A DNA stretch of 30,831 nt, taken from Oscillospiraceae bacterium (lineage in GTDB: Bacteria; Bacillota; Clostridia; Oscillospirales; Acutalibacteraceae). Below, in pieces: positions 12,569 to 20,565 of the stretch. Location: NCBI GenBank assembly GCA_009779455.1, contig WREG01000001.1, forward strand, positions 1 to 30,831. The letters are read 5' to 3'. Under the pieces are notes generated by a model that was not told where the DNA came from, ran no database searches, and was given only the letters and a program-made list of their open reading frames with translations. A program made the translations under genes and the position numbers. Positions within the stretch are counted from its first letter, which is position 1, and each line of letters starts with the position of its first letter.

Positions 12569-13789
12569 TCATGACGTTATCATTTCCAAAACCCCGCTAA
12601 ATTTTAAGAATATTGCAAAAGGCTCTTTATGCGGGAAATTAAAACCGTTAAGGTCTCTGTCATCGACAAATTTGGCGCGCGCTCCGCTGTCTATGATTTC
12701 AACCAAAGTGCTGACTGTGGGGTTATATTGGACATCATAGTTTAAAAACTTTACGCTTGTGTCAAATACGCCGCTGTTAGTGATCGTATTGTTTTTAACG
12801 GTGACTTTATCGCCGTCATTTTTCGAGACGAATTTATAAACCGCTATACCGCGGTCGCAATTGTCAATCGTATTATTTTCGATGGTAATAACGCCGCCGT
12901 TATATACCTCGTAAATATGTATCGCGGAGCCTTTTATAATATCCGAACCGCTTGCCGGGATTGATACAATGTTTCTTATTGTATTGTCTGAAATAATAAT
13001 ATCGCCCTGGCCGCCCTCAATCCAAATAGAGCCGTTGACGGCAGAACCGTTTTGGATGGTATTCCCGCTTACGACCGCAGGGTTTCCGCCGTCGCTTATA
13101 TGGTTGCCTATACGAACGCCGTTGTCATATATGCCGTCTATATAATTCCCGGTAACTACGGGCGAAATGCAATTCCCGAGATCGACTGCGTCGTTTCCGC
13201 AGTCTAAAACGGTATTGTTCCTGACGACGATATTTTCCTTGGAAGTGCCGGTTGCGAATATGCCTTTTACGGATTTCCCGCTGCAATCAAGCGTAACGCC
13301 GTCTATCGTAACGTCGCTCCCGTCGATTATGATTGCGCGGGAACCTGCATAAGACCCGTCTAATTTGATAACGGAACCCGGTTTGCCGAGTATTGTTACA
13401 TCATGCGGAACGTTTATTACCGTATTAATAGGGTACTCGCCTGCCCCGATTATAACCGTCTCGCCCGGCAAGGCTGCTTCGATGATTTCCTTAAGGTTGT
13501 CGCCCGGGGTTACCACAACATCCGGTTCTTCCGGATCGGTCGTCGGCTCGGTCGGTTTCGGATCGGTTGGTTTGCCGTGCAAAATACGCAGGATAAAATC
13601 AAAAATCTTTTGAAGTATGTCATTAAAGAATTTTGAAATAGCCTCTATAATTGAGACGGCACCCCCGGAAGAAGAATCGCCCTCAACAACGGCGTCTTCC
13701 GTTTCCGCGGCAGTGACCGTTGAGAATGCCACGGAAACCAACGGCACAAGCATAATTGACGCGAGAATAATTGCTAAAATCTTTTTCAT
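12569..13789 (-). CDS. Secreted right-handed parallel beta-helix protein
   Basis: A 406-residue exported protein. The signal peptide is at residues 1-28 (MKKILAIILASIMLVPLVS, cleavage near VTAAE). Next comes an amphipathic aromatic helix (IIEAISKFFNDILQKIFDFI, about 46-68), a Pro/Thr linker with repeated PTEP/DPKPTEP, and then a beta-helix domain from about residue 100 to 360. The domain shows ladder repeats such as GDNLKEIIEAALPGETVIIGAG, VTIDGVTLDCSG, IVVRNNTVLDCGNDAV, PVVTGNYIDGIYDNGV and ITIENNTIDNCDRGIAVY. The fold and the PbH1 repeats resemble pectate-lyase-like and NosD/carbohydrate-binding proteins. I cannot place catalytic residues. No dockerin or sorting motif follows; the last 20 residues are hydrophobic without a basic tail. 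A polysaccharide role is inference. The promoter is at 13871-13899. Confidence 0.85.
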   Translation of the reverse strand: MKKILAIILASIMLVPLVSVAFSTVTAAETEDAVVEGDSSSGGAVSIIEAISKFFNDILQKIFDFILRILHGKPTDPKPTEPTTDPEEPDVVVTPGDNLKEIIEAALPGETVIIGAGEYPINTVINVPHDVTILGKPGSVIKLDGSYAGSRAIIIDGSDVTIDGVTLDCSGKSVKGIFATGTSKENIVVRNNTVLDCGNDAVDLGNCISPVVTGNYIDGIYDNGVRIGNHISDGGNPAVVSGNTIQNGSAVNGSIWIEGGQGDIIISDNTIRNIVSIPASGSDIIKGSAIHIYEVYNGGVITIENNTIDNCDRGIAVYKFVSKNDGDKVTVKNNTITNSGVFDTSVKFLNYDVQYNPTVSTLVEIIDSGARAKFVDDRDLNGFNFPHKEPFAIFLKFSGVLEMITS

Positions 13790-13870
13790 TGAAATTGCCT
13801 CCTTTGTTTTTGCGGCAAAAGCCGCGTATTTTTTTGGAAAAAACTTCCGCTTATAATTATAACCAAAAAT

Positions 13871-13899
13871 ATTTTAACATAAATTTTATTTATTGTCAA
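13871..13899 (-). promoter_or_regulatory. Promoter of the beta-helix protein gene
   Basis: On the minus strand TTGACA (13894-13899) and TAAAAT (13871-13876) are 17 bp apart. The start near 13865 leaves a leader of about 75 bases, ending in AAAGGAGG eight bases before the ATG. Confidence 0.75.
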
Positions 13900-13941
13900 T
13901 ATTTTTATTCTTTTGTTAAAAAATGTTCACAGACTCACAAA

Positions 13942-13979
13942 CCCGGCGCAACACTCTGCGGGAAAAGTGTTGCGCCGGG
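13942..13979 (-). terminator. Terminator of the ior/paaK operon
   Basis: A perfect 14-bp stem, CCCGGCGCAACACT (13942-13955) with AGTGTTGCGCCGGG (13966-13979), lies 28 bases after the stop of the ligase gene. A moderate T-run is present on either side, so it may also stop plus-strand transcripts. Confidence 0.85.
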
Positions 13980-14007
13980 CTTCTTTTGAGGCAGTCCGGG
14001 AACAATA

Positions 14008-15240
14008 TTAATACCTGTTGTCAAACACCCTTGTGGATTTCTTTTCGCTCCGCGGCAGCTCGCCCATTCCCACGGGTTTCGCGGCCGGTTTTAACCCGAC
14101 CTTGGCCTTGAACGCGTCTTCCACCTTTTTTTCAAGGTTTTTATAGGAATCTTGCGGCAGGCCCGTCTCAAAAAACAGCGTCAGGATGTCCCTTCCGTTC
14201 AGATGGTCTATCATTATCTGGTATTCGCTGCTCACGCCGTCTATGCCCGCAAGAACCTCGTCCACAAGGCTGGGGTAGATTATCGCGCCCCTGACCTTGA
14301 CCATGTCGTCCGAACGGCCGATTATCCTGTCTATGCGGGGGTATTCGCTGCCGCAGGGGCAGCCGCCGGGAACAATCCGCGTCAGGTCGTGGGTCCTGTA
14401 GCGTATCAGCGGCGCGCCCTCTTTGCAGAACGTAGTCAGCACAAGCTCGCCGGATTCCCCGTCGGGTACGTTTTCTCCGGTTTTGGGGTCGATTATTTCA
14501 ATATAAAGATAGTCGTCCCAAATGTGCATACTTTCCTGTTCCATACAGTTGATGCCGATTCCCGGGCCGTAAATTTCGGTTAGGCCGTAAATATCGTAAA
14601 GCTCCACGCCCAGCTCGTCGGCGATGCGGCGGCGCATTTTCTCGCCCCAGCGCTCGGAGCCGATAACGCCTTTTTTAAGGCATATCTTATCCTTCACGCC
14701 GCGTTTTTCGATCTCCTCCGCGAGAAGCAGGGCGTAGGAGGACGTGGCGCAAAGCACGGTGGATTTTAAATCCGTCATCATCTTTATCTGCTTGTCCGTG
14801 TTGCCAGGCCCCATGGGTATTGTCATCGCGCTCATGCGTTCGGCCCCCAGCTGGAAGCCTATGCCGGCCGTCCACAGGCCGTAGCCGGGGGTTATGTGTA
14901 TTCTGTCAAGCTCCGTAATCCCCGCCGTTCTGTAGCAGCGCTCAAACATTACCGCCCAGTCGGTCACGTCTTTTTGGGTGTAAGGGATAATTACGGGAGT
15001 ACCCGTCGTGCCGGAAGACGAATGGATCCGGACGATTTTTTCGTCCGGCACGGCCTGCAGCCCCAGCGGATACGCCCCGCGCAGGTCCTCCTTGTCCGTA
15101 AAGGGCAGTTTTTCAAAATCCTCCCTTGTTTTTATGTCCCCGGGTTCAATGCCTTTAAAGAAATTTTTGTAAAAATCCCCTTTCAAGGCGTTGCCCATTG
15201 ATTTTTTGATTTTTTCAAGCCGGATTGCTGTCATCTCCAT
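14008..15240 (-). CDS. paaK: Phenylacetate--CoA ligase family (AMP-forming)
   Basis: A 410-residue adenylate-forming enzyme of the PaaK type, which makes arylacetyl-CoA from arylacetate, ATP and CoA. Evidence: the phosphate-binding loop IHSSSGTTGTPVIIPYT at about residues 90-106, the YDIYGLTEIYGPG motif at about 215, the hinge region YRTHDLTRIVPGGCPCG (with CPCG as in many PaaK), IDRIIGRSDDMVKVRGAIIYPS, and the C-terminal lysine region. Length is close to the family norm of about 430. It follows iorB by 15 bases and ends the operon before the 13942-13979 terminator. Paired with IorAB it forms a logical arylacetate/arylpyruvate module. The exact acid (phenylacetate, indoleacetate or 4-hydroxyphenylacetate) cannot be told from sequence. 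Confidence 0.9.
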   Translation of the reverse strand: MEMTAIRLEKIKKSMGNALKGDFYKNFFKGIEPGDIKTREDFEKLPFTDKEDLRGAYPLGLQAVPDEKIVRIHSSSGTTGTPVIIPYTQKDVTDWAVMFERCYRTAGITELDRIHITPGYGLWTAGIGFQLGAERMSAMTIPMGPGNTDKQIKMMTDLKSTVLCATSSYALLLAEEIEKRGVKDKICLKKGVIGSERWGEKMRRRIADELGVELYDIYGLTEIYGPGIGINCMEQESMHIWDDYLYIEIIDPKTGENVPDGESGELVLTTFCKEGAPLIRYRTHDLTRIVPGGCPCGSEYPRIDRIIGRSDDMVKVRGAIIYPSLVDEVLAGIDGVSSEYQIMIDHLNGRDILTLFFETGLPQDSYKNLEKKVEDAFKAKVGLKPAAKPVGMGELPRSEKKSTRVFDNRY

Positions 15241-15255
15241 TTTTTTGTTGTCCTT

Positions 15256-15834
15256 TCATAAGCAGATTATATTTTTACCGATTTCAAACGCCTTTAGGTT
15301 CGCCTCGGCAAACCGCGCCGGGCTTTTTTCTTTTATGGCGCTTTCCATAACACCCGCGCCGAAAGGAAATCTTCCGCTCTCCACAGCCGCGCCCAAAAGT
15401 GCGACGTTCAAAATTTTTGCGCCGACCCCCGCGTCAAACAGTTTCTGCCCGTTTATTATCACATGGTTTTTAACATTCGATTTAATGTAATTTATCATAT
15501 CGCCCGCGTTGTAATCATTTTTAACGGCGGAAAAAGGTTTAACGGGGGCGTCGAATACTATTATACACCCGTCTTCAGCCAGATAAGGCAAAACCCTGAC
15601 GCCCTCCGCCGGTTCAAAGGCGATTATTATATCCGCCGATTTAAGCGGTATTACAGGCGAATGTATTGCTTTGCCCATCCTGACGTGGCTCACGACTGAG
15701 CCGCCGCGCTGGGCCATGCCTATGGTTTCGGTGGTGCGGACGGATAAGCCGACACTCATGGCCGCCTCCGCTATCAATTTTGACGCGAACACATTCCCCT
15801 GCCCGCCCACGCCGGTTATTAAGCAGTTAATCAT
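15256..15834 (-). CDS. iorB: Indolepyruvate:ferredoxin oxidoreductase, beta subunit
   Basis: A 192-residue subunit of the 2-oxoacid:ferredoxin oxidoreductase gamma type. The opening NCLITGVGGQGNVFASKLIAEAA is the usual GGQG motif. It is followed by RTTETIGMAQRGGSVVSHVRMG and by SADIIIAFEPAEGVRVLPYL. The protein forms the complex with IorA that converts arylpyruvate plus CoA to arylacetyl-CoA, CO2 and reduced ferredoxin (reversible). An AAAGGGG ribosome site precedes the ATG. The 142-base gap to iorA holds a repeat element (15855-15992), so coupling to iorA is looser than elsewhere in the operon. Confidence 0.93.
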   Translation of the reverse strand: MINCLITGVGGQGNVFASKLIAEAAMSVGLSVRTTETIGMAQRGGSVVSHVRMGKAIHSPVIPLKSADIIIAFEPAEGVRVLPYLAEDGCIIVFDAPVKPFSAVKNDYNAGDMINYIKSNVKNHVIINGQKLFDAGVGAKILNVALLGAAVESGRFPFGAGVMESAIKEKSPARFAEANLKAFEIGKNIICL

Positions 15835-15854
15835 ATCTCAAAAACCCCTTTTTA

Positions 15855-15992
15855 AATTCATAATTCATGATGCATAATTACTGGCTAAAATTAAAGTTTT
15901 ACTATTCTTTATAGGAAATATATAAAATAAAAATTTTTCGATTATATTTAATATCGCACAAATTATGAACTCTGCATTATGCATTATGAATT
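15855..15992. repeat. Inverted-repeat element between iorB and iorA
   Basis: The left arm 15855-15879 begins AATTCATAATTCATGATGCA. The right arm, read on the minus strand from 15992 to 15968, begins AATTCATAATGCATAATGCA. About 21 of 25 positions agree. The interior is AT-rich and without an ORF. The right arm contains the iorA stop codon (TAA on the minus strand, 15977-15979). Related copies are at 22384-22415, 24170-24186 and 24263-24279. Confidence 0.75.
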
Positions 15993-17788
15993 GCCTTTGC
16001 GGCGCACACCGTCCCGCAAAGCCCGCAGCCTGTGCAAAGCGTATTATTTATGGTTGCTTTTTTATTTTCAATTGTGATGGCCGGGCAGCCCAGCTTTTTT
16101 ACGCACATTCCGCAACCGACGCATTTTTCTTCGTTTGCGCGGCAGGCTGATTTGCTTTTCAGCAATGTAATGCAGGGCGCTTCGAAAATCACCGCCCTTG
16201 CGCCTTTTTTGCCGATAATATCGTTCAGCGCTTCTTTCGCCGCTTTTTGGTCAAAGGGGTTTACGCTTTTTATGCTGTCTTTTTCCACGCCGCAGGCGGC
16301 AAGCATATCATATATGCTTATTTTCGGAGCGGGTTTTCCCGAAAGCGTCACGCCCGTGCCGGGATGGGGCTGGTTGCCTGTCATGGCTGTAGTTGAATTG
16401 TCGAGAACCGCCACTATTATGTCGCTGCCGTTGTAAACCGCGTTGATAACGCCGGGGATGCCCGTATGAAAAAATGTCGAGTCCCCGATAAACGCAAAAT
16501 TCAGCGTGTCCGGCTCAATCCTGTTTATCCCCTGGGCCACCGTTATGCCCGCCCCCATGCAAAGGCAGGTGTCTACCATGTCGAGGGGCTGCGCGTTGCC
16601 TAACGTATAACAGCCGATATCCCCCGAAAAAACGGCTTTTTTGCCTTTTGCCGCTTCTTTAACCGCGAAAAATGACGCCCTGTGGGGGCATCCGGCGCAC
16701 AACACAGGCGCGCGGGCGGGAAGCGGGGGAAATTCCGCCGTTTCCTGCGTTTCTTCGTTTATTCCGTCTAAAAATGAACGGACTGCGCGGGATACTGTCT
16801 CCGGCGTATTCTCCCCCGCATTCGGCATATGCCCCGTAAGCTTGCCGTTAATTTTAACATTCAGCCCGTGCTTGCCGCAAAGGGTTATAAGCTCCCGCTC
16901 AATCACAGGGTCAAGCTCCTCGGCGACAAGAATCTCTTCAAGGCCGTTTAGAAATTCAAGGGCCAATTTTTCGGGGAAGGGGTAAGCGGAAATTTTTAAC
17001 AATTTGCAATCTGTTTCCTGCGGGACGGTGTGGAAACCGTCCCCTACGGTCAACGCTTCCTGTACATAGGAATAACTTACGCCGCCGCAGGCTATGCCCT
17101 TTTTTCCGGAACCCGTTAATATATTGTTTTTATATAACGATAATTCTTCGCTCATGCTTTTTTGTTTTTTTTCAATTTCAAGATGGTTTGCATAGGCAAG
17201 CCTTGGGAATATGACCCAGCGGCTGTCTTTTATAAAGCCTTCCGGCTCTTTTGCGGGCAGCTCCGGAAGCAGCTCGACTGAAGCGCGGCTGTGGCAGACG
17301 CGGGTTGTGGGGCGCATTATCACCGGCCTGCCGTATTTTTCGGACAAATCGAAAGCGTCGGCCATCATGGCGTAGGCTTCCTCCGGGGTGGAAGGGTCAA
17401 ATACCGCTATTTTCGCAAATTTGCCATAGTGGCGGGTATCCTGCTCCGTTTGGGATGATATGGGACCGGGGTCGTCCGCCGCTACTACCACCATGCCGCC
17501 CTTCACGCCTACATAATTAAGGCTCATCAAGGGGTCTGACGCCACGTTCAGACCGACCTGCTTCATCGTAACCATCGCCCTTGCCCCGGCGTAGGCCGCG
17601 CCCGCCGCCACTTCCATAGCGGATTTTTCGTTGGCCGACCATTCGGCGTGGATGCGCCCGTCATTATTTTTTGCCACCGTCTCCAATATCTCCGACGACG
17701 GCGTGCCGGGATAGCCTGCCGCAAGCCGCAAACCGGCGCGTATCGCCCCGAGGGCTATGGCTTCATTGCCCATTAACAGTTTTTTCAT
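15977..17788 (-). CDS. iorA: Indolepyruvate:ferredoxin oxidoreductase, alpha subunit
   Basis: A 603-residue thiamine-diphosphate enzyme. Evidence in order: the pyrimidine-binding N-terminus KKLLMGNEAIALGAIRAGL with YPGTPSSEI, an internal AALxDHD-like region VAADDPGPISSQTEQD, the CAGCPHR motif (LCAGCPHRASF), the TPP-binding GDIGCYTLG and then GDSTFFHTGIP...LDNSTTAMTGNQPHPGTG. The C-terminal ferredoxin domain has two clusters: CVGCGMCVKKLGCP and CTGCGLCGTVC. The start is placed at the ATG at 17788, seven bases after GGTGGG; an ATG at 17803 would add five residues. It overlaps the transporter gene by 26 bases. Residues about 245-257 (TVGDGFHTVPQET) are encoded by a palindromic insertion at 17021-17052. 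The last five residues (AIHNA) and the stop come from the repeat at 15855-15992. Confidence 0.94.
   Translation of the reverse strand: MKKLLMGNEAIALGAIRAGLRLAAGYPGTPSSEILETVAKNNDGRIHAEWSANEKSAMEVAAGAAYAGARAMVTMKQVGLNVASDPLMSLNYVGVKGGMVVVAADDPGPISSQTEQDTRHYGKFAKIAVFDPSTPEEAYAMMADAFDLSEKYGRPVIMRPTTRVCHSRASVELLPELPAKEPEGFIKDSRWVIFPRLAYANHLEIEKKQKSMSEELSLYKNNILTGSGKKGIACGGVSYSYVQEALTVGDGFHTVPQETDCKLLKISAYPFPEKLALEFLNGLEEILVAEELDPVIERELITLCGKHGLNVKINGKLTGHMPNAGENTPETVSRAVRSFLDGINEETQETAEFPPLPARAPVLCAGCPHRASFFAVKEAAKGKKAVFSGDIGCYTLGNAQPLDMVDTCLCMGAGITVAQGINRIEPDTLNFAFIGDSTFFHTGIPGVINAVYNGSDIIVAVLDNSTTAMTGNQPHPGTGVTLSGKPAPKISIYDMLAACGVEKDSIKSVNPFDQKAAKEALNDIIGKKGARAVIFEAPCITLLKSKSACRANEEKCVGCGMCVKKLGCPAITIENKKATINNTLCTGCGLCGTVCAAKAIHNA
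17021..17049 (-). repeat. Palindromic in-frame insertion in iorA
   Basis: GGGACGGT (17022-17029) and ACCGTCCC (17036-17043) are perfect inverted arms with a 6-base gap. On the minus strand the segment begins CCGTAGGGGACGG and is similar to the intergenic copy at 7841-7868. It encodes TVGDGFHTVPQE between QEAL and CKLLKIS, where the family usually has a few residues only. Confidence 0.65.
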
Positions 17789-18995
17789 AATTATGCCCAC
17801 CATTATGTATCATTTTTTTGTTTATTATCGACAGAGCCACAACCAGCGCCGCGCCGGCGGCCGCCAAAACGCCCAGTACGGCGAATTTTAAACGCTGATC
17901 GGCTATTTTATTTATCGCGACCGGGAACAGAAGCGCCGAAAGCATAAACCCGACCATCACCGCGCCGTAGTTAGAGCCGAAATTTTTCATCCCGAAATTT
18001 TCGTAGGTAAGCACAGGGTACAGGCCCGAATAGCCTCCGTAGCAGAAGGCGACCGCCGCAATTATCGCCATCAGCAATATCCCGTTTGCGAAACAAAGGC
18101 CAAAAGCGCCTGAAGCCGTTACCGCGAGGATTATAATGTCCGCTTTTTCCCTGCCGATTTTATCAGACAGCAGCGGCGCGCCGAGCCGTCCCAAAGCGTT
18201 TGCGATACCGGTGAACATAACAAGATAAGTGGCAAAATTTTCAAGCCCCCTGGTTTTCGCGAGGTCCGTTAAATCGGGGTTGATTATAAAGAAAACAGAG
18301 GTGCCGAACATTAAAGACAGAGCGAGCAGATAAAAACGCGGGGTTTTAAGCATTTCGAGGGTCGTGTACTGTTTCTCTTTCAACATCGGCGCGGCCGCGT
18401 TCGCCGCCTGTTCGGGCGTTTTTATAAAATTGAACAATATAAGCACCGCCGCCGCGAAAACTGCCGACAAGACAAGGAATGTGTTCCTGACGCCGAGGTT
18501 TTTATTCATCATAGTCACAAGGGGGGCAAAAATCACCGTAGAAAAGCCGAAAAAACATACGCATATACCTGTTGCGAAGCCCCTGTTTTTCGGAAACCAT
18601 TTCTGTACGTTTGAAACTATGGCGTTATATGCCGCGCCAACACCGAAACCGCCTATAATACCGTAGAAAATATACACGCAGGCGACGGGCGACGTCCCGC
18701 CCGCAGGTATAAGGGCCGTCGCGAGCATACCCGCAGAAACCATTAGGCCGCCTGTAAGCGCGGTCAGCTTTACCCCTATTTTCGTCTGCGCCTTTCCGCC
18801 CGCCAATATCCCTATAACGAAAAAACACAGCATAAACGAAGCTGTAAGGCCTGCATCGGCGGGAGTCCAGCCGTAATACGCGCTGACGGGGTTCTTAAAG
18901 ACGCTCCAGACATATATAATGCCTAAAAACAACTGTAAGAACGCGCCTGTGAACAAAACTTTTAAGCCTTGTTTGTTTTTCCTGATCGCAGACAT
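17763..18995 (-). CDS. MFS transporter, OFA (oxalate/formate antiporter) family
   Basis: A 410-residue protein with about 12 transmembrane segments. OFA-type features: the N-terminal FTGAFLQLFLGIIYVWSVF followed by YYGWTPADAGLTASFML, the conserved loop-helix YGIIGGFGVGAAYNAIVSNV followed by QKWFPKNRGFATGICVCFFG, and the second-half LGRLGAPLLSDKIGR (variant of MFS motif A, G-x-L-x-D-[RK]-x-G-R). In the family members carry small carboxylates, and several sit beside ferredoxin oxidoreductase genes. Here the last 26 bases overlap iorA, so the gene is tightly coupled to arylpyruvate/arylacetate metabolism and may import or export the aromatic acid. The substrate is inference. An AAAGGGG ribosome site precedes the ATG. 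A 42-base gap separates it from the upstream DUF1846 gene. Confidence 0.88.
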   Translation of the reverse strand: MSAIRKNKQGLKVLFTGAFLQLFLGIIYVWSVFKNPVSAYYGWTPADAGLTASFMLCFFVIGILAGGKAQTKIGVKLTALTGGLMVSAGMLATALIPAGGTSPVACVYIFYGIIGGFGVGAAYNAIVSNVQKWFPKNRGFATGICVCFFGFSTVIFAPLVTMMNKNLGVRNTFLVLSAVFAAAVLILFNFIKTPEQAANAAAPMLKEKQYTTLEMLKTPRFYLLALSLMFGTSVFFIINPDLTDLAKTRGLENFATYLVMFTGIANALGRLGAPLLSDKIGREKADIIILAVTASGAFGLCFANGILLMAIIAAVAFCYGGYSGLYPVLTYENFGMKNFGSNYGAVMVGFMLSALLFPVAINKIADQRLKFAVLGVLAAAGAALVVALSIINKKMIHNGGHNYEKTVNGQ

Positions 18996-19037
18996 AAAAA
19001 ATTTCCCCTTTCAAAACTATATTGAATTTTAAAATTT

Positions 19038-20525
19038 TCACCCGTGGTATAGTTTCTTGGTCTGATACTGCGGTTCGCAGGTTAAATTTATGCCCAGTTT
19101 CCTGAAAATATCCTCGTCAACCTGTGAAAGCAGCACCGTTGAATGCGCCTCGCATCCCCGGAGCTCTGTGAGGCTTTCGACGGTTTTTTTTGCGTTTTCG
19201 TTGGCGGCCGCGCTTATCGAAAGGGCTTCAAGCGCTTCGTCCGTATGAAGGCGGGGGTTGCGGTTCCCCAAAATATCCGTTTTAAGCTTTTGTATCGGCT
19301 CTATAATGCCGGGGTCAATGAGCAGAAGCTTTTTCGGGAGGCCGCAGACAGCTTTGGCGGCATTGAGTATGGCGGCGGCTGAGGCCCCCAAAAGCTCACT
19401 GGTCTTGCCTGTTATAATCCTCCCGTCTTTTAATTCGATGGCGACGGCGGGCTGGTTATCCGTGCCTATCGAACGATCGACCGCCGCTTTGACGACGGGC
19501 CTGTCGTCCTCGGATATGCCGCACTGCTTCATTAAAAGCTCCAATTTTTCAATCAGTTTTTCGTTTGCCCTTCCCCGTTTTACGTCACAGATCGCCGCAA
19601 AATAACGGCGGATGATTTCATCCTTGGCCGCGAGGTTTACGGTTTCCCCGTCGGTAATGCAAAACCCCGCCATATTGACGCCCATATCCGTCGGGGAGCC
19701 GTAAGGGCTTTTGCCGGAGATTGTTTCAAATATCGCTTTCAATACGGGGAAAACCTCGATATCCCTGTTGTAATTTACAGCGGTCTTGCCGTGGATGTCT
19801 AAATAAAACGGGTCTATCATGTTGACGTCGTCAAGGTCGGCGGTCGCGGCCTCATAAGCTATGTTTACGGGATGCAAAAGCGGCAGGTTCCAAACAGGGA
19901 AGGTTTCGAATTTAGCGTAGCCCGCCGGGACGCCCCTTAAATGCTCGTGATAAAGCTGCGAAAGGCATGCGGCCATTTTCCCGCTCCCCGGACCCGGGGC
20001 CGTGACTATCACAAGGGGCCGGGACGTTTCGATATATTCGTTTTTGCCGAACCCTTCGGGGCTGACTATATTTGTTATATCATAAGGGTAGTTATCAATA
20101 GGATAATGCAGGAATACGCGTATGCCCAGCTGTTCAAGATGCTCCTTGTAATCAAGGGTGCCGGGCTGGCTGTCGAACCGGGTTATGACAACGCTGCCGA
20201 CGAAAAGGCCTATTTCACGGAAAGCGTCGATGAGCCTTAAAACGTCTGAGTTGTATGTGATCCCCAAATCCCGCCTGATTTTGTTCTTTTCAATATCCGA
20301 CGCGTTTATCGCGACCACGATCTCAGCGTCCGCGCTTAAATTTTTGAGCATCTGTATCTTCGTGTGCGGCAAAAAGCCCGGCAGAACCCTTGACGCGTGG
20401 AAATCGTCAAAAAGCTTGCCGCCGAATTCAAGGTAAAGCTTGCCGCCGAGCTCGTTTATCCTCTTTGATATCTGCCCGGATTGCTTTTCTATGTACAAAT
20501 CGTTGTCAAAGCCTGTTCCCCGCAT
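19038..20525 (-). CDS. DUF1846 family protein
   Basis: A 495-residue soluble protein that fits DUF1846 throughout: GFDNDLYIEKQSGQISKRIN at the start, LYLEFGGKLFDDFHASRVLPG, VVAINASDIEKNKIRRDLGIT, VVITRFDSQPG, and the phosphate-loop-like segment VTAPGPGSGKMAACLSQLYH at about residues 173-192. Further along are LHPVNIAYEAATADLDDVNM and the C-terminal half starting SPYGSPTDMGVN. The family is common in Firmicutes and has no firmly known reaction; the GxGSGKM loop suggests nucleotide or phosphate binding. The ribosome site is weak. The gene sits between fhs (40 bases upstream) and the transporter (42 bases downstream), all on the minus strand, so it is probably in the same operon. Confidence 0.88.
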   Translation of the reverse strand: MRGTGFDNDLYIEKQSGQISKRINELGGKLYLEFGGKLFDDFHASRVLPGFLPHTKIQMLKNLSADAEIVVAINASDIEKNKIRRDLGITYNSDVLRLIDAFREIGLFVGSVVITRFDSQPGTLDYKEHLEQLGIRVFLHYPIDNYPYDITNIVSPEGFGKNEYIETSRPLVIVTAPGPGSGKMAACLSQLYHEHLRGVPAGYAKFETFPVWNLPLLHPVNIAYEAATADLDDVNMIDPFYLDIHGKTAVNYNRDIEVFPVLKAIFETISGKSPYGSPTDMGVNMAGFCITDGETVNLAAKDEIIRRYFAAICDVKRGRANEKLIEKLELLMKQCGISEDDRPVVKAAVDRSIGTDNQPAVAIELKDGRIITGKTSELLGASAAAILNAAKAVCGLPKKLLLIDPGIIEPIQKLKTDILGNRNPRLHTDEALEALSISAAANENAKKTVESLTELRGCEAHSTVLLSQVDEDIFRKLGINLTCEPQYQTKKLYHG

Positions 20526-20565
20526 TCAAAATACCGCCTGTTTCGTTAAAATTTTATAGCTTATC

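Noticed and set aside
15855..15992. Classical MITE with target-site duplication
   Set aside because: Inverted arms are present, but I found no convincing target-site duplication and other copies occur as single arms, so I describe it only as a repeat.
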